DNA from: CAVORB01 sp964395315
Lineage (GTDB): Bacteria; Pseudomonadota; Gammaproteobacteria; Chromatiales; Chromatiaceae
DNA: 25,871 bases
Assembly: GCA_964395315.1 (NCBI GenBank)
Contig: CAYNBI010000052.1
Location: 1-25,871 of the forward strand
Direction: 5' to 3'
The notes below the pieces were generated by a model, which worked only from the letters and a program-made list of their open reading frames with translations, ran no database searches and was not told the origin of the DNA. The position numbers and the translations under genes are program-made. Position 1 is the first letter of the stretch. Each line of letters opens with the position of its first letter. This document shows positions 1 through 7,666 of this stretch, in pieces.

Positions 1-80
1 GCGAAAGCAAGGGCGCAGCCAGGTTGGACAAAGCCTTGTGGGCGGGGCGGAGAATGACGCGGCCATCGACGACCGGGGTC

Positions 81-1427
81 TCACAAGGCCTTGATGAAGA
101 CCTTGGAATTGCGGCGGTAGTTGTAAAGGGACTGCCGCTCCATGGGCAGGTCGCCGAGGCCGGATGGCTCGAACCCGCGCTCGCGGAACCAGTGAGCGGT
201 CTGGGTCGTCAGGACGAACAGGCGCCGGATACCGCGCTGGCGGGCAATGCTTTCTATGCGCTCGAGCAAGCGGTCGCCGCGGCCACGATTCCGGTATTCG
301 GGATGAACGGCGACGCAGGCGAGCTCTGCCATCTGGTCGGCGTGGTAGCAGTAGATCGCGGCGCAGGCGATCGCCATGCCGTCGCGCTCGAGCAGGAAGA
401 AGCGGTCGATCTCGGTCTCGAGGCGCTCTCGCGAGCGGCGCACCAGCACACCGGTTTCCTCCAGCGGTCGCAGCAGCTCGAGGATGCCGCCGACGTCGTC
501 GACGCGCGCCGGGCGCAGCTCTTCATAAGGTTGCGCGGTGATCAGGGTGCCGACGCCGTCCCGAGTGAAAAGCTCCCGGAGCAGGGCGCCGTCGGTGCGG
601 CGGCTGATGAGATGGACGCGCTTAACTCCCTGCATGCACGCGTCGGCGCCGGCGCGGAGAGACTGGGCGAGATCCTCCGGCAGCGGCGGGGATGCGCGGA
701 GCAGGCCCTCGACGTCCCCGCTCAGGACGTTGGAGACGACGTTGCCGGCCGCGTCCATCAATCCCGGCTCCTCCAGGAGGAAAATGAGCTTGTCCGCGCC
801 GAGGGCTATGGCGGTGGACCGGGCGACGTCCGCCGCGCTGAGGTTGAACACCTCTCCTGTCGGTGAGTAGCCAACGGGAGGCACAAGCGCGATCGCGCCA
901 TCGTCCAGGCGCTGGCGCAACGAATCCCGGTCGATCCGGCGCACCACGCCGGTGTGGAGGTAGTCGATTCCTTCCAGCACGCCGAGGGGCTTGGCGGTGA
1001 CGAAGTTCCCGGAGGCGACCGGGATGCGCACTCCCGCCATCGGGGAATTGGCGAGCCCGAGCGAGAGCAGGGCCTCGATCTCGACCCGCAGGGCGCCGGC
1101 GGCCTCCTTGACGCAAGCAAGCGCCTGCTCGTCGGTGACTCGCAACCCCCCGACGTAACGCAACGCAGCGCCGCGGGTCGCGAGCCGCTCCTCGATCTGG
1201 GGCCGTGCCCCGTGAACCAGAACCAGACGGATACCCAGGCCATGGAGCAATGCGAGGTCGTGGATCAGATCCGGAAAATGGCAGTCCGCGACCGCCTCGC
1301 CGGCGAAGGCGACGACGAACGTGCGTCCGCGGTGGGCATGGACGTAGGGCGTTGCCCGGCGGAACCAGTGCACGAACGGGTCCACCACCAGCTCCGTGTC
1401 CTTCGTCGGGGCGATTTCGTCAGACAT
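81..1427 (-). CDS. argA: N-acetylglutamate synthase (amino-acid N-acetyltransferase) ArgA
   Basis: This cytoplasmic enzyme transfers acetyl from acetyl-CoA to L-glutamate, the first step of arginine synthesis. The 448-residue product matches the length of the classical bacterial ArgA family. The N-terminal part (about residues 20-290) is an amino-acid-kinase-like domain, recognisable by LVLVHGARPQIEERL and by a later run around LIFLLEEPGLMD. The C-terminal part (about 300-440) is a GNAT acetyltransferase domain with the acetyl-CoA-binding pattern VHPEYRNRGRGDRLLERIE. The kinase-like domain normally binds arginine for feedback inhibition (family knowledge). The gene starts 13 nt after the TAXI protein gene and is probably the last gene of the pilS-pilR-TAXI-argA run. 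Both domains look complete and no odd residues were noticed. Confidence 0.95.
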   Translation of the reverse strand: MSDEIAPTKDTELVVDPFVHWFRRATPYVHAHRGRTFVVAFAGEAVADCHFPDLIHDLALLHGLGIRLVLVHGARPQIEERLATRGAALRYVGGLRVTDEQALACVKEAAGALRVEIEALLSLGLANSPMAGVRIPVASGNFVTAKPLGVLEGIDYLHTGVVRRIDRDSLRQRLDDGAIALVPPVGYSPTGEVFNLSAADVARSTAIALGADKLIFLLEEPGLMDAAGNVVSNVLSGDVEGLLRASPPLPEDLAQSLRAGADACMQGVKRVHLISRRTDGALLRELFTRDGVGTLITAQPYEELRPARVDDVGGILELLRPLEETGVLVRRSRERLETEIDRFFLLERDGMAIACAAIYCYHADQMAELACVAVHPEYRNRGRGDRLLERIESIARQRGIRRLFVLTTQTAHWFRERGFEPSGLGDLPMERQSLYNYRRNSKVFIKAL

Positions 1428-1440
1428 TGATGGTGCTCAA

Positions 1441-2334
1441 CTAGCGCTTCTCCTGGTCGATGCGTGCCCATTGGGAGTCGACAATGCGCTTCAGGGCGCC
1501 GCGTGCCCTGGGCGATAGCTTCCTGGGTGATGCCACCAGGAGCCCCCGCGTACAGATGGTGGGTACGGTCGCGTCGGCGCCGGACGCCGACCGTGTCAGC
1601 GGCACATCCAGGAACTCGTAGACCTCGTCGCCGTCGGGAAGTCTGTCGGCGAGGTGCCGATCTTCCACCGGGATCAGGCGATATCTTCCGCTGTTGGTCG
1701 CCGCGAGCTTGAGCTCCGGGCTATTCGCGTCTGGTCGGTGGACGAGCATTATGGCGTCGATAGCGCCGCGGCTGCCGAGCTCTTGCATAGCGTCGAACGT
1801 GTCCGTGTACACCGGCTTGGTGTTCGCCAGTCCCGGGACCAGCTGAGACATGTATTCGAAGGTGACCGCCACGCCGCTGGCGGCGCCCGGAATCGCTATG
1901 CGGTAGCCCTTCGGGTCCTGGAGATCCTGGTCGTTCTCTATCTCGCTGTCCTTGGCGGCGATGATGAAGACGCATTCCAGCCCGATGGAGCTCAAGATCT
2001 CGTACTTGCCGGAAAAGCCGGGATGCGTCTGCAGGTAGCTCTTCAGCGCATCGGTCTGGGTGAAGATGAGATTGACCGGGCTCCCGGGGTTGTTAAGGCG
2101 CTCCAGGTTTTCCGTGGAGCCCGCGCTCTTTCTCACGTCGACCGAGAGGTTGGCTTCCGCCGCAACCTTCCGCAGCCGCTCACCCACGCCCCAGTAACCT
2201 CCGCCCTCGCGCCCAGCGCTCAGCACCATATCGTGCCCGGACCGCTCGCTTGCTGCCGCGCCCGGTGGTGCGGTCGGCGCAAGAGAGAGCGTTGCCGCGA
2301 TGGGGATGGCGAAGAGCCCGGTAAGTGATCGCAT
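1441..2334 (-). CDS. TAXI-family TRAP transporter periplasmic solute-binding protein (orphan)
   Basis: The 297-residue product has an N-terminal signal peptide (MRSLTGLFAIPIAATLSLAP, then an A-rich cleavage region GAAAS near residue 30). A TAXI-type solute-binding fold follows, with VLSAGREGGGYWGVGERL near the mature N-terminus, NLIFTQTDAL, and RIAIPGAASGVAVTFEYM. Family members deliver small solutes, often dicarboxylates or glutamate-like compounds, to a DctQM-type membrane permease. No permease gene lies in the window, so the protein may serve a distant permease or act as a sensor component. The frame is open up to an ATG at 2403 that overlaps the pilR stop. I chose the ATG at 2334 because it begins the signal peptide and has an AGGA ribosome-binding site 8 nt upstream. 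The substrate is unknown. Confidence 0.8.
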   Translation of the reverse strand: MRSLTGLFAIPIAATLSLAPTAPPGAAASERSGHDMVLSAGREGGGYWGVGERLRKVAAEANLSVDVRKSAGSTENLERLNNPGSPVNLIFTQTDALKSYLQTHPGFSGKYEILSSIGLECVFIIAAKDSEIENDQDLQDPKGYRIAIPGAASGVAVTFEYMSQLVPGLANTKPVYTDTFDAMQELGSRGAIDAIMLVHRPDANSPELKLAATNSGRYRLIPVEDRHLADRLPDGDEVYEFLDVPLTRSASGADATVPTICTRGLLVASPRKLSPRARGALKRIVDSQWARIDQEKR

Positions 2335-2399
2335 GTTGCGTCCTAGTCTGGCATTTGATGGAAGACGACGGGCCCGCCGGTGACGACTGAGGTCTCCTT

Positions 2400-3749
2400 T
2401 CATTCGATGCCGAGCTTGCTCAACCGGTAGCGCAGGGAACGCAGAGTCATTCCCAACCTGCGCGCGGCGGCCGTGCGGTTCCAGCGGGTCTCTTCCAGGG
2501 CCTGGATGATCGCCTTTTTCTCCACCTCGCCAAGGAAGTCCTCCAGGGGTTGATCGTCGCTTTTCGGGCCGGTCGCGGTGCTCGCCGGCTCGGTCCGTGG
2601 CAGGTGGAGATCGTCCGCTTCGATGACATCGCCCTCGCTCAGCGCAAGGGCGCGCTCGAGAATGTTCTCCAGCTCCCGGACGTTGCCGGGGAAGGGATAG
2701 CGTTGCAGCACGGCAAGGGCCGCGGCCGAAAGCGCCGGTTTGGTGTCGCCGGATTGGCGGGTGATGCGCCCGAGAAGGTAGTCGGCCAGGTCCGGGATGT
2801 CCCCCGGACGCTCGCGCAGAGGCGGCATGCGCAGCTCGATGACATTGATGCGGTAGAACAGGTCCTGGCGGAAGGCGCCGTCCTCGACCTGCAGGTTGAG
2901 GTCGCGGTGACTGGCGCTGATGATGCGCACGTCCACCGGGGTCTCATGCTGGGCGCCGACCGCGCGTACGCTCTTCTCCTGAATGGCGCGAAGCAGCTTC
3001 ACCTGCATCGGTAGCGGCAGGTCGGCGATCTCGTCCAGAAAGAGAGTCCCTCCTTCGGCCGCCTGGAAGAGCCCTTGCTTGTCGCTGACCGCGCCGGTGA
3101 AGCTACCCTTGCGGTGGCCGAAGAGCTCGCTCTCCACCAGGTCCTGCGGGATTGCGCCGCAGTTGACGGGCACGAATGGCGCACCCGCCCGGGGCCCCTG
3201 GGAATGGATCATGCGGGCCGCGAGCTCCTTGCCGGTCCCGCTCTCGCCGGTGATGAAGACCGGTGCCTGGTTGCGGGCGAGCTTCGAGATCATGCGCCGG
3301 ATCGCGCGCATCTGTTCGGATTCGCCGAGCAGCCCGGGCGTGGCGGCCCCCTCGGCGATGGGCGCCGCACGGTCGGGCGACGCGCGCACTCTCAACGCGG
3401 ACTCCACGAGCCGCCGCAGGAGCTGCAGGTCGAGCGGTTTTGAGACGAAGTCGAACGCGCCCGCCTTCATGGCGGCCACCGCCGATTCCATGCTGCCGTG
3501 CGCCGTGATGATGGCCACGGGGAGTTCCGGCCTGTTCTCGCCGATATGCTGAACCAGCTCGATACCGCTGCCGTCCGGCAAACGCATGTCGGTGAGGCAG
3601 AGGTCGAAGGATTCCGTGGCCAACAGGCGTCTGGCCTGGGTGACGTCGGCGGCGGTCCGACAGCCGATGCCCATGCGGGCAAGGGTGATATCCACCAGCT
3701 CGAGTATATCCTGCTCATCATCGACGACGAGCACCTGCGCCTTGCTCAT
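2400..3749 (-). CDS. pilR: PilR-like sigma-54-dependent response regulator
   Basis: This is an NtrC-class transcription activator of 449 residues. An N-terminal receiver domain (about 4-120) has the acidic pair D10/D11 and phosphoacceptor D54 in LTDMRLPDGSG. The central AAA+ domain (about 145-375) has Walker A GESGTGKE, Walker B GGTLFLDEIADLP, and the sigma-54 contact loop as GSFTGA, a variant I recall from PilR proteins. The C-terminal Fis-type helix-turn-helix ends NRTAAARRLGMTLRSLRYRL, very close to PilR. In relatives PilR activates the pilin gene for type IV pili, but no pilin gene is present here. The cognate kinase gene lies 74 nt upstream. I took the ATG at 3749 (MSKAQVLVVDDE); an upstream in-frame ATG at 3794 would add 15 unconserved residues. 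Confidence 0.88.
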   Translation of the reverse strand: MSKAQVLVVDDEQDILELVDITLARMGIGCRTAADVTQARRLLATESFDLCLTDMRLPDGSGIELVQHIGENRPELPVAIITAHGSMESAVAAMKAGAFDFVSKPLDLQLLRRLVESALRVRASPDRAAPIAEGAATPGLLGESEQMRAIRRMISKLARNQAPVFITGESGTGKELAARMIHSQGPRAGAPFVPVNCGAIPQDLVESELFGHRKGSFTGAVSDKQGLFQAAEGGTLFLDEIADLPLPMQVKLLRAIQEKSVRAVGAQHETPVDVRIISASHRDLNLQVEDGAFRQDLFYRINVIELRMPPLRERPGDIPDLADYLLGRITRQSGDTKPALSAAALAVLQRYPFPGNVRELENILERALALSEGDVIEADDLHLPRTEPASTATGPKSDDQPLEDFLGEVEKKAIIQALEETRWNRTAAARRLGMTLRSLRYRLSKLGIE

Positions 3750-3823
3750 AGAGTTCCGCTCGCTAGCTCCGCCTCGCGGGTATCCCAGCCCCACGACAGC
3801 GGGGAGTCTGTCTCTTCTGGCAG

Positions 3824-5488
3824 TCAGTCCATCCGCCGAGCTTCAGACCCCAGGACGCCCGTCTCACGCGTCTGATCCGAGAAGGTGAGGCGGAAACGGC
3901 TGCCTTGCTTTGGTTGCGAAATATACTCCAACTGGATGCCGTTGGCCTCACTGAGCTCCTTGGCGATGTAGAGTCCGAGACCGGTTCCCTTGGCGCTGGT
4001 GGTGAAGAAGGGGGTGAAGATCTCCCGAGCGACGTCCGGTGGAATGCCCGGTCCGTCGTCGTCCATCTCGACGATCACGCGACCATGGGCGGCATCTCGG
4101 CGCGCGTTGAGCTCGACATGGGGCGGTTCAGAGCCATGGCCCGCATGCTGCAATGCATTGTCGCTCAGGTTTGACAGAATCTGGTGCAGGTGCCTCGGGT
4201 CGGCGGTCACGGCCAGATCCTCGGGGGCATGCAGGAAGCGCAGGCGTTCGGATGGCAGCCCATGCGCTTCGCGGTAGTCGGCGCAGAAGTCCGCCAACCA
4301 GGTTGCCAGGTTAAGGTGTCTGGCCTCCCCCCGGTCGCGGCGGGAGAGGTCCATCACGCTCTCGATGATCTCGTTGATGCGCCCCGTATTGCGGCGGATG
4401 ATCGCGAGCAGGTGCAGGTCCTCGTCGCCGAGGGCCTGGGATTCGGCGAGCAGCTGGCCGGCATGACTGACCGAGCTCAGGGGGTTGCGGACGTTGTGGG
4501 CGATGCTCGCGGTCAGGCGGCCGAGGGCGGCAAGCTTGATCTGCTGCGCCTCCTGCAGGACTTCCTCACGGTCGCGGAGGAAGATCAGCGCCCCGGATGC
4601 CCGGCGCTCGCCCAGCAGATGGAGCTCGACCGTGATGCTTCGGCCGTTGATCTGCAGCGTGTCGTCGAGGCGTGCGGCTCCGGTCGCATGCTGCCGAAGC
4701 CAGGTCGCGAGTGCCGGTGCCAGCCGGTACAGGGTATCGCCCTCGGCGGACTCCGGCTCCCCCAACAGCTGCCGGGCGGCGGCGTTGATCACCCGCAGGT
4801 TACGGTCCCCGTCCACCGCCAGCACCCCCATTCCCATGTTGCGGATGATGAACTCGTTGAGCTTGGAGAGATCCGCGATGTCGACCTGGCGTCGGGCGGC
4901 GATCTCCTCGGCCGCGCGAATACGCCGGTAGAGCACGTGGCCGAGCAGGGCGACGGCGAAGAATGTGACGCCGAGCAGTCCCGCGTGGGTCATGGTCTGG
5001 GTCTCGGCCCCCAGGTACAGCCGCACCGAGGCTTGCTGGGCGATGACGCCGAGCGTGGCGAAGGCGGCGAACAGCAGGGAGAGCCGACCCTCCATGAGCA
5101 GGGATCCTGCGGCGACGGCGATTGCGAGCAACAATCCGAGGCCGCTTGCCACCCCGCCACCGGCGTGCATGAGAAGGGTGAAGGCGACGATGTCCACGAA
5201 CACTGCGATCTGCACCTGCTGCTGCTTTCTCGGCCAGCGCAGGTAGACCAGAAGCCCGGCCAGCAGAATGAGCGCGAAGTAGGTAAGGAGAACCAGAGCC
5301 GACAGGGGTGGAATCGTGGTGCCGCGCCACAACGCCCCGGGCGGGGCGACGAAGACCAGGATCAGCCCGGTGGCGAGTAGCATCCGGAAGAGCGTGAACC
5401 AGGCGAGGGCCCGCCATCGGGGGAAGGACTCGTTGGCTTGGTCGAGCGCCGGGCCTTCGACGGCCATGGTTGCGAGGGCGTCTGGCAT
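3824..5488 (-). CDS. pilS: PilS-like membrane sensor histidine kinase
   Basis: The product (554 residues from the ATG at 5488) pairs with the adjacent PilR-like regulator. It has about six N-terminal membrane segments (roughly residues 25-190), then a PAS-like region beginning LNEFIIRNMGMGVLAVDGD. A HisKA domain carries the phosphoacceptor H331 in LTASIAHNVRNPLSS. The HATPase domain has an N box (LSNLSDNALQHAG), a G1 box (DDDGPGIP) and FTPFFTTSAKGTGLGLYIAK. This layout and the kinase-core sequence are those of PilS. Unusually, the residue after the phosphohistidine is Asn (codon AAC) rather than the usual Glu/Asp. The open frame extends to a TTG at 5542; I preferred the first ATG. No strong ribosome-binding site decides between them. 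Confidence 0.87.
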   Translation of the reverse strand: MPDALATMAVEGPALDQANESFPRWRALAWFTLFRMLLATGLILVFVAPPGALWRGTTIPPLSALVLLTYFALILLAGLLVYLRWPRKQQQVQIAVFVDIVAFTLLMHAGGGVASGLGLLLAIAVAAGSLLMEGRLSLLFAAFATLGVIAQQASVRLYLGAETQTMTHAGLLGVTFFAVALLGHVLYRRIRAAEEIAARRQVDIADLSKLNEFIIRNMGMGVLAVDGDRNLRVINAAARQLLGEPESAEGDTLYRLAPALATWLRQHATGAARLDDTLQINGRSITVELHLLGERRASGALIFLRDREEVLQEAQQIKLAALGRLTASIAHNVRNPLSSVSHAGQLLAESQALGDEDLHLLAIIRRNTGRINEIIESVMDLSRRDRGEARHLNLATWLADFCADYREAHGLPSERLRFLHAPEDLAVTADPRHLHQILSNLSDNALQHAGHGSEPPHVELNARRDAAHGRVIVEMDDDGPGIPPDVAREIFTPFFTTSAKGTGLGLYIAKELSEANGIQLEYISQPKQGSRFRLTFSDQTRETGVLGSEARRMD

Positions 5489-5612
5489 TGACTCAGGGTT
5501 GATTCCCGCGGGTGAAGGGTGCTTACCGCGCTTTTTTGGCAATCGTGAGCGAGTTGGTCAAGAATACAGGGGCGATCCTCGAAAACCCATCCCCGGAAGC
5601 GGCGCTCAACCT

Positions 5613-6797
5613 ATGAACCTACACGAGTATCAGGCCAAGGGCCTGTTCGGCCAGTACCAGATTCCCATTCCCGGCGGTCACATCGCGGCCACGCCCGAGG
5701 AGGCAAGGCGGGCCGCCGCCGAGCTCGGCGGAGCGCGCTGGGTCGTCAAGGCTCAGGTTCACGCGGGCGGACGCGGGAAGGCGGGCGGCGTGGCCTTGGT
5801 CGATAGCAAGGACCGCGTGCAGGCGGAGGCCGAGCGGTTGCTCGGAAGTCGTCTCGTGACCCGCCAGAGCGGACCCGAGGGCCTGCCGGTGAATCAGGTG
5901 CTGGTCGAGGCGCCCACCGACATCGCCCGCGAGCTTTATCTCGGTGTTTTGGTGGATCGGGAGACGCGGCGGGTGGTTTTCATGGGCTCGGCGGCAGGTG
6001 GCATGGACATCGAGGAGGTGGCGGCGTCGACCCCGGAGCGAATCCTGGTGACGCACGTCGATCCCGCCGCTGGCCTGCAGCCCTGGCAGTGCCGGCGACT
6101 GGGATACGGCTTGGGCCTGGACCCGTCGCAGGTGAAGGCGCTCGCGCGGCTCATGGCGGGCCTCTACCGGCTGTTCACGGAGTGCGACGCCAGCCTGGTC
6201 GAGATTAATCCGCTCGTCGTCACCGCCGGCGGGGAACTGGTCGCCCTGGATGCGAAGATCAACCTCGATGACAACGCCCTCTACCGCCATCCGGAACTGG
6301 CCGCGCTCCGCGACATCGCCCAGGAGGACGCGCGTGAGGCGGAGGCCAGGGTCCACGATCTCAACTACATCAGCCTCGACGGTAACATCGGCTGCATGGT
6401 GAACGGGGCCGGTCTGGCCATGGCCACCATGGATCTGGTGCAGCTGCACGGCGGCGAGCCCGCCAATTTTCTCGACGTCGGTGGCGGCACCACCGCGGAG
6501 CGGGTGTCCGAGGCCTTCAAGCTGATCCTTTCCGACCCCAAGGTCGAGGCGGTGCTGGTAAACATTTTCGGCGGCATCGTCCGCTGCGATCTGATCGCCG
6601 AGGGCATCATGCAGGCGGTGCGCGAGGTGCACGTCGCGGTGCCCGTGGTGGTCAGGCTGGAGGGCACCAATGCGGTGCAGGGCTTGGAGATGCTCGCCGC
6701 ATGCGATCTCCCGATCGCCACCGCGGGCAGCCTGCGGGAAGCCGCGGACAAGGTCGTGGCCGCGGCCCGGCAACGCAACGCGGGAGTAGGTCCATGA
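5613..6797 (+). CDS. sucC: Succinyl-CoA synthetase (ADP-forming) beta subunit
   Basis: With SucD this enzyme interconverts succinyl-CoA and succinate plus ATP in the TCA cycle. The product is 394 residues, close to the usual 385-400. It starts with the family hallmark MNLHEYQAKGLFGQYQIP. It has the ATP-grasp region (WVVKAQVHAGGRGKAGGVAL), a metal/nucleotide segment LVEINPLVVT, the conserved SLDGNIGCMVNGAGLAMATM, and the C-terminal ligase domain with NIFGGIVRCDLIAEGI. The frame is open well upstream, but homology fixes the start at 5613; upstream purines (GGAAG, about 13 nt away) make a poor ribosome-binding site. It diverges from pilS across 124 nt, and its stop overlaps the sucD start by 4 nt (ATGA), implying translational coupling. 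Confidence 0.97.
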   Translation: MNLHEYQAKGLFGQYQIPIPGGHIAATPEEARRAAAELGGARWVVKAQVHAGGRGKAGGVALVDSKDRVQAEAERLLGSRLVTRQSGPEGLPVNQVLVEAPTDIARELYLGVLVDRETRRVVFMGSAAGGMDIEEVAASTPERILVTHVDPAAGLQPWQCRRLGYGLGLDPSQVKALARLMAGLYRLFTECDASLVEINPLVVTAGGELVALDAKINLDDNALYRHPELAALRDIAQEDAREAEARVHDLNYISLDGNIGCMVNGAGLAMATMDLVQLHGGEPANFLDVGGGTTAERVSEAFKLILSDPKVEAVLVNIFGGIVRCDLIAEGIMQAVREVHVAVPVVVRLEGTNAVQGLEMLAACDLPIATAGSLREAADKVVAAARQRNAGVGP

Positions 6798-7666
6798 GCG
6801 TACTGGTCGACAAGAACACCAAGGTGATCTGCCAGGGCTTCACCGGCAAGCAGGGCACCTTCCATAGCGAGCATGCGATCGCCTACGGCACCAACCTGGT
6901 GGGCGGGGTCACGCCGGGCAAGGGCGGGCAGATGCATCTGGAACGACCCGTGTTCGACACCGTGCACGACGCGGTACGCGATACGGGAGCGGACGCCAGT
7001 ATGATCTATGTGCCGGCGGCCTTTGCCGCGGACGCCATCCTGGAGGCCGCGGATGCCGGAATCCGGGTGGTCGTGTGCATCACCGAGGGCATCCCCGTGC
7101 TTGACATGCTACGTGTGAAGGCGGCTCTCGCGGGGTCGGACACGGTGCTCATCGGCCCCAACTGCCCGGGCATCATCACTCCCGGGGAGTGCAAGATCGG
7201 CATCATGCCGGGGAACATCCACGCCCCTGGCAGCGTAGGCATCGTCTCCCGCTCGGGCACCCTGACCTACGAGGCGGTCTATCAGACCACCACCGCCGGG
7301 CTCGGTCAGAGCACCTGCATCGGCATCGGCGGCGACCCGATCCAAGGGCTCGATTTCGTGGCCTGCCTGGAACGCTTCGAGCAGGACCCGATGACCGGCG
7401 GCGTCATCCTGGTCGGCGAGATCGGCGGGGGGGCAGAGGAGGCGGCGGCAGAGTATATCAGCGCGCATATGAGCAAGCCCGTAGTGGCCTACATCGCGGG
7501 AGTGACCGCGCCGAAAGGCAAGCGCATGGGCCATGCCGGCGCCATCATCACCGGTGGCAAGGGCACGGCCGAGGGCAAGTACGCCGCCCTGGAACAGGCG
7601 GGTGTCGTCACCGTGCGCTCACCCGCGGAGATGGGCTCGCGCATGGCGGAACTCTTGGCAGGCTAG
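6794..7666 (+). CDS. sucD: Succinyl-CoA synthetase alpha subunit
   Basis: This subunit binds CoA and carries the phosphohistidine intermediate of succinyl-CoA synthetase. The product has 290 residues, typical for the family. The N-terminal Rossmann-like CoA-binding domain starts MSVLVDKNTKVICQGFTGKQ and includes GTNLVGGVTPGKGG. The ligase domain includes GPNCPGIITPGECKIGIMPG and SRSGTLTYEA. The active-site histidine is H247 in KRMGHAGAIITGGKG. The start overlaps the sucC stop (ATGA), and the stop abuts the nadE ATG with no spacer, so sucC-sucD-nadE are almost certainly co-transcribed. Confidence 0.97.
   Translation: MSVLVDKNTKVICQGFTGKQGTFHSEHAIAYGTNLVGGVTPGKGGQMHLERPVFDTVHDAVRDTGADASMIYVPAAFAADAILEAADAGIRVVVCITEGIPVLDMLRVKAALAGSDTVLIGPNCPGIITPGECKIGIMPGNIHAPGSVGIVSRSGTLTYEAVYQTTTAGLGQSTCIGIGGDPIQGLDFVACLERFEQDPMTGGVILVGEIGGGAEEAAAEYISAHMSKPVVAYIAGVTAPKGKRMGHAGAIITGGKGTAEGKYAALEQAGVVTVRSPAEMGSRMAELLAG

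Noticed and set aside
1..80. Possible minus-strand coding fragment beyond argA
   Set aside because: Two short frames are open to the window edge, but neither shows a recognisable motif or start signal.
24..866. Long open frame on the plus strand across argA
   Set aside because: It lies opposite the conserved argA gene, has no recognisable motif, and is the usual antisense shadow in GC-rich DNA.
4184..5380. 398-codon open frame antisense to pilS
   Set aside because: No conserved motif; the minus strand encodes a complete, recognisable histidine kinase over the same interval.
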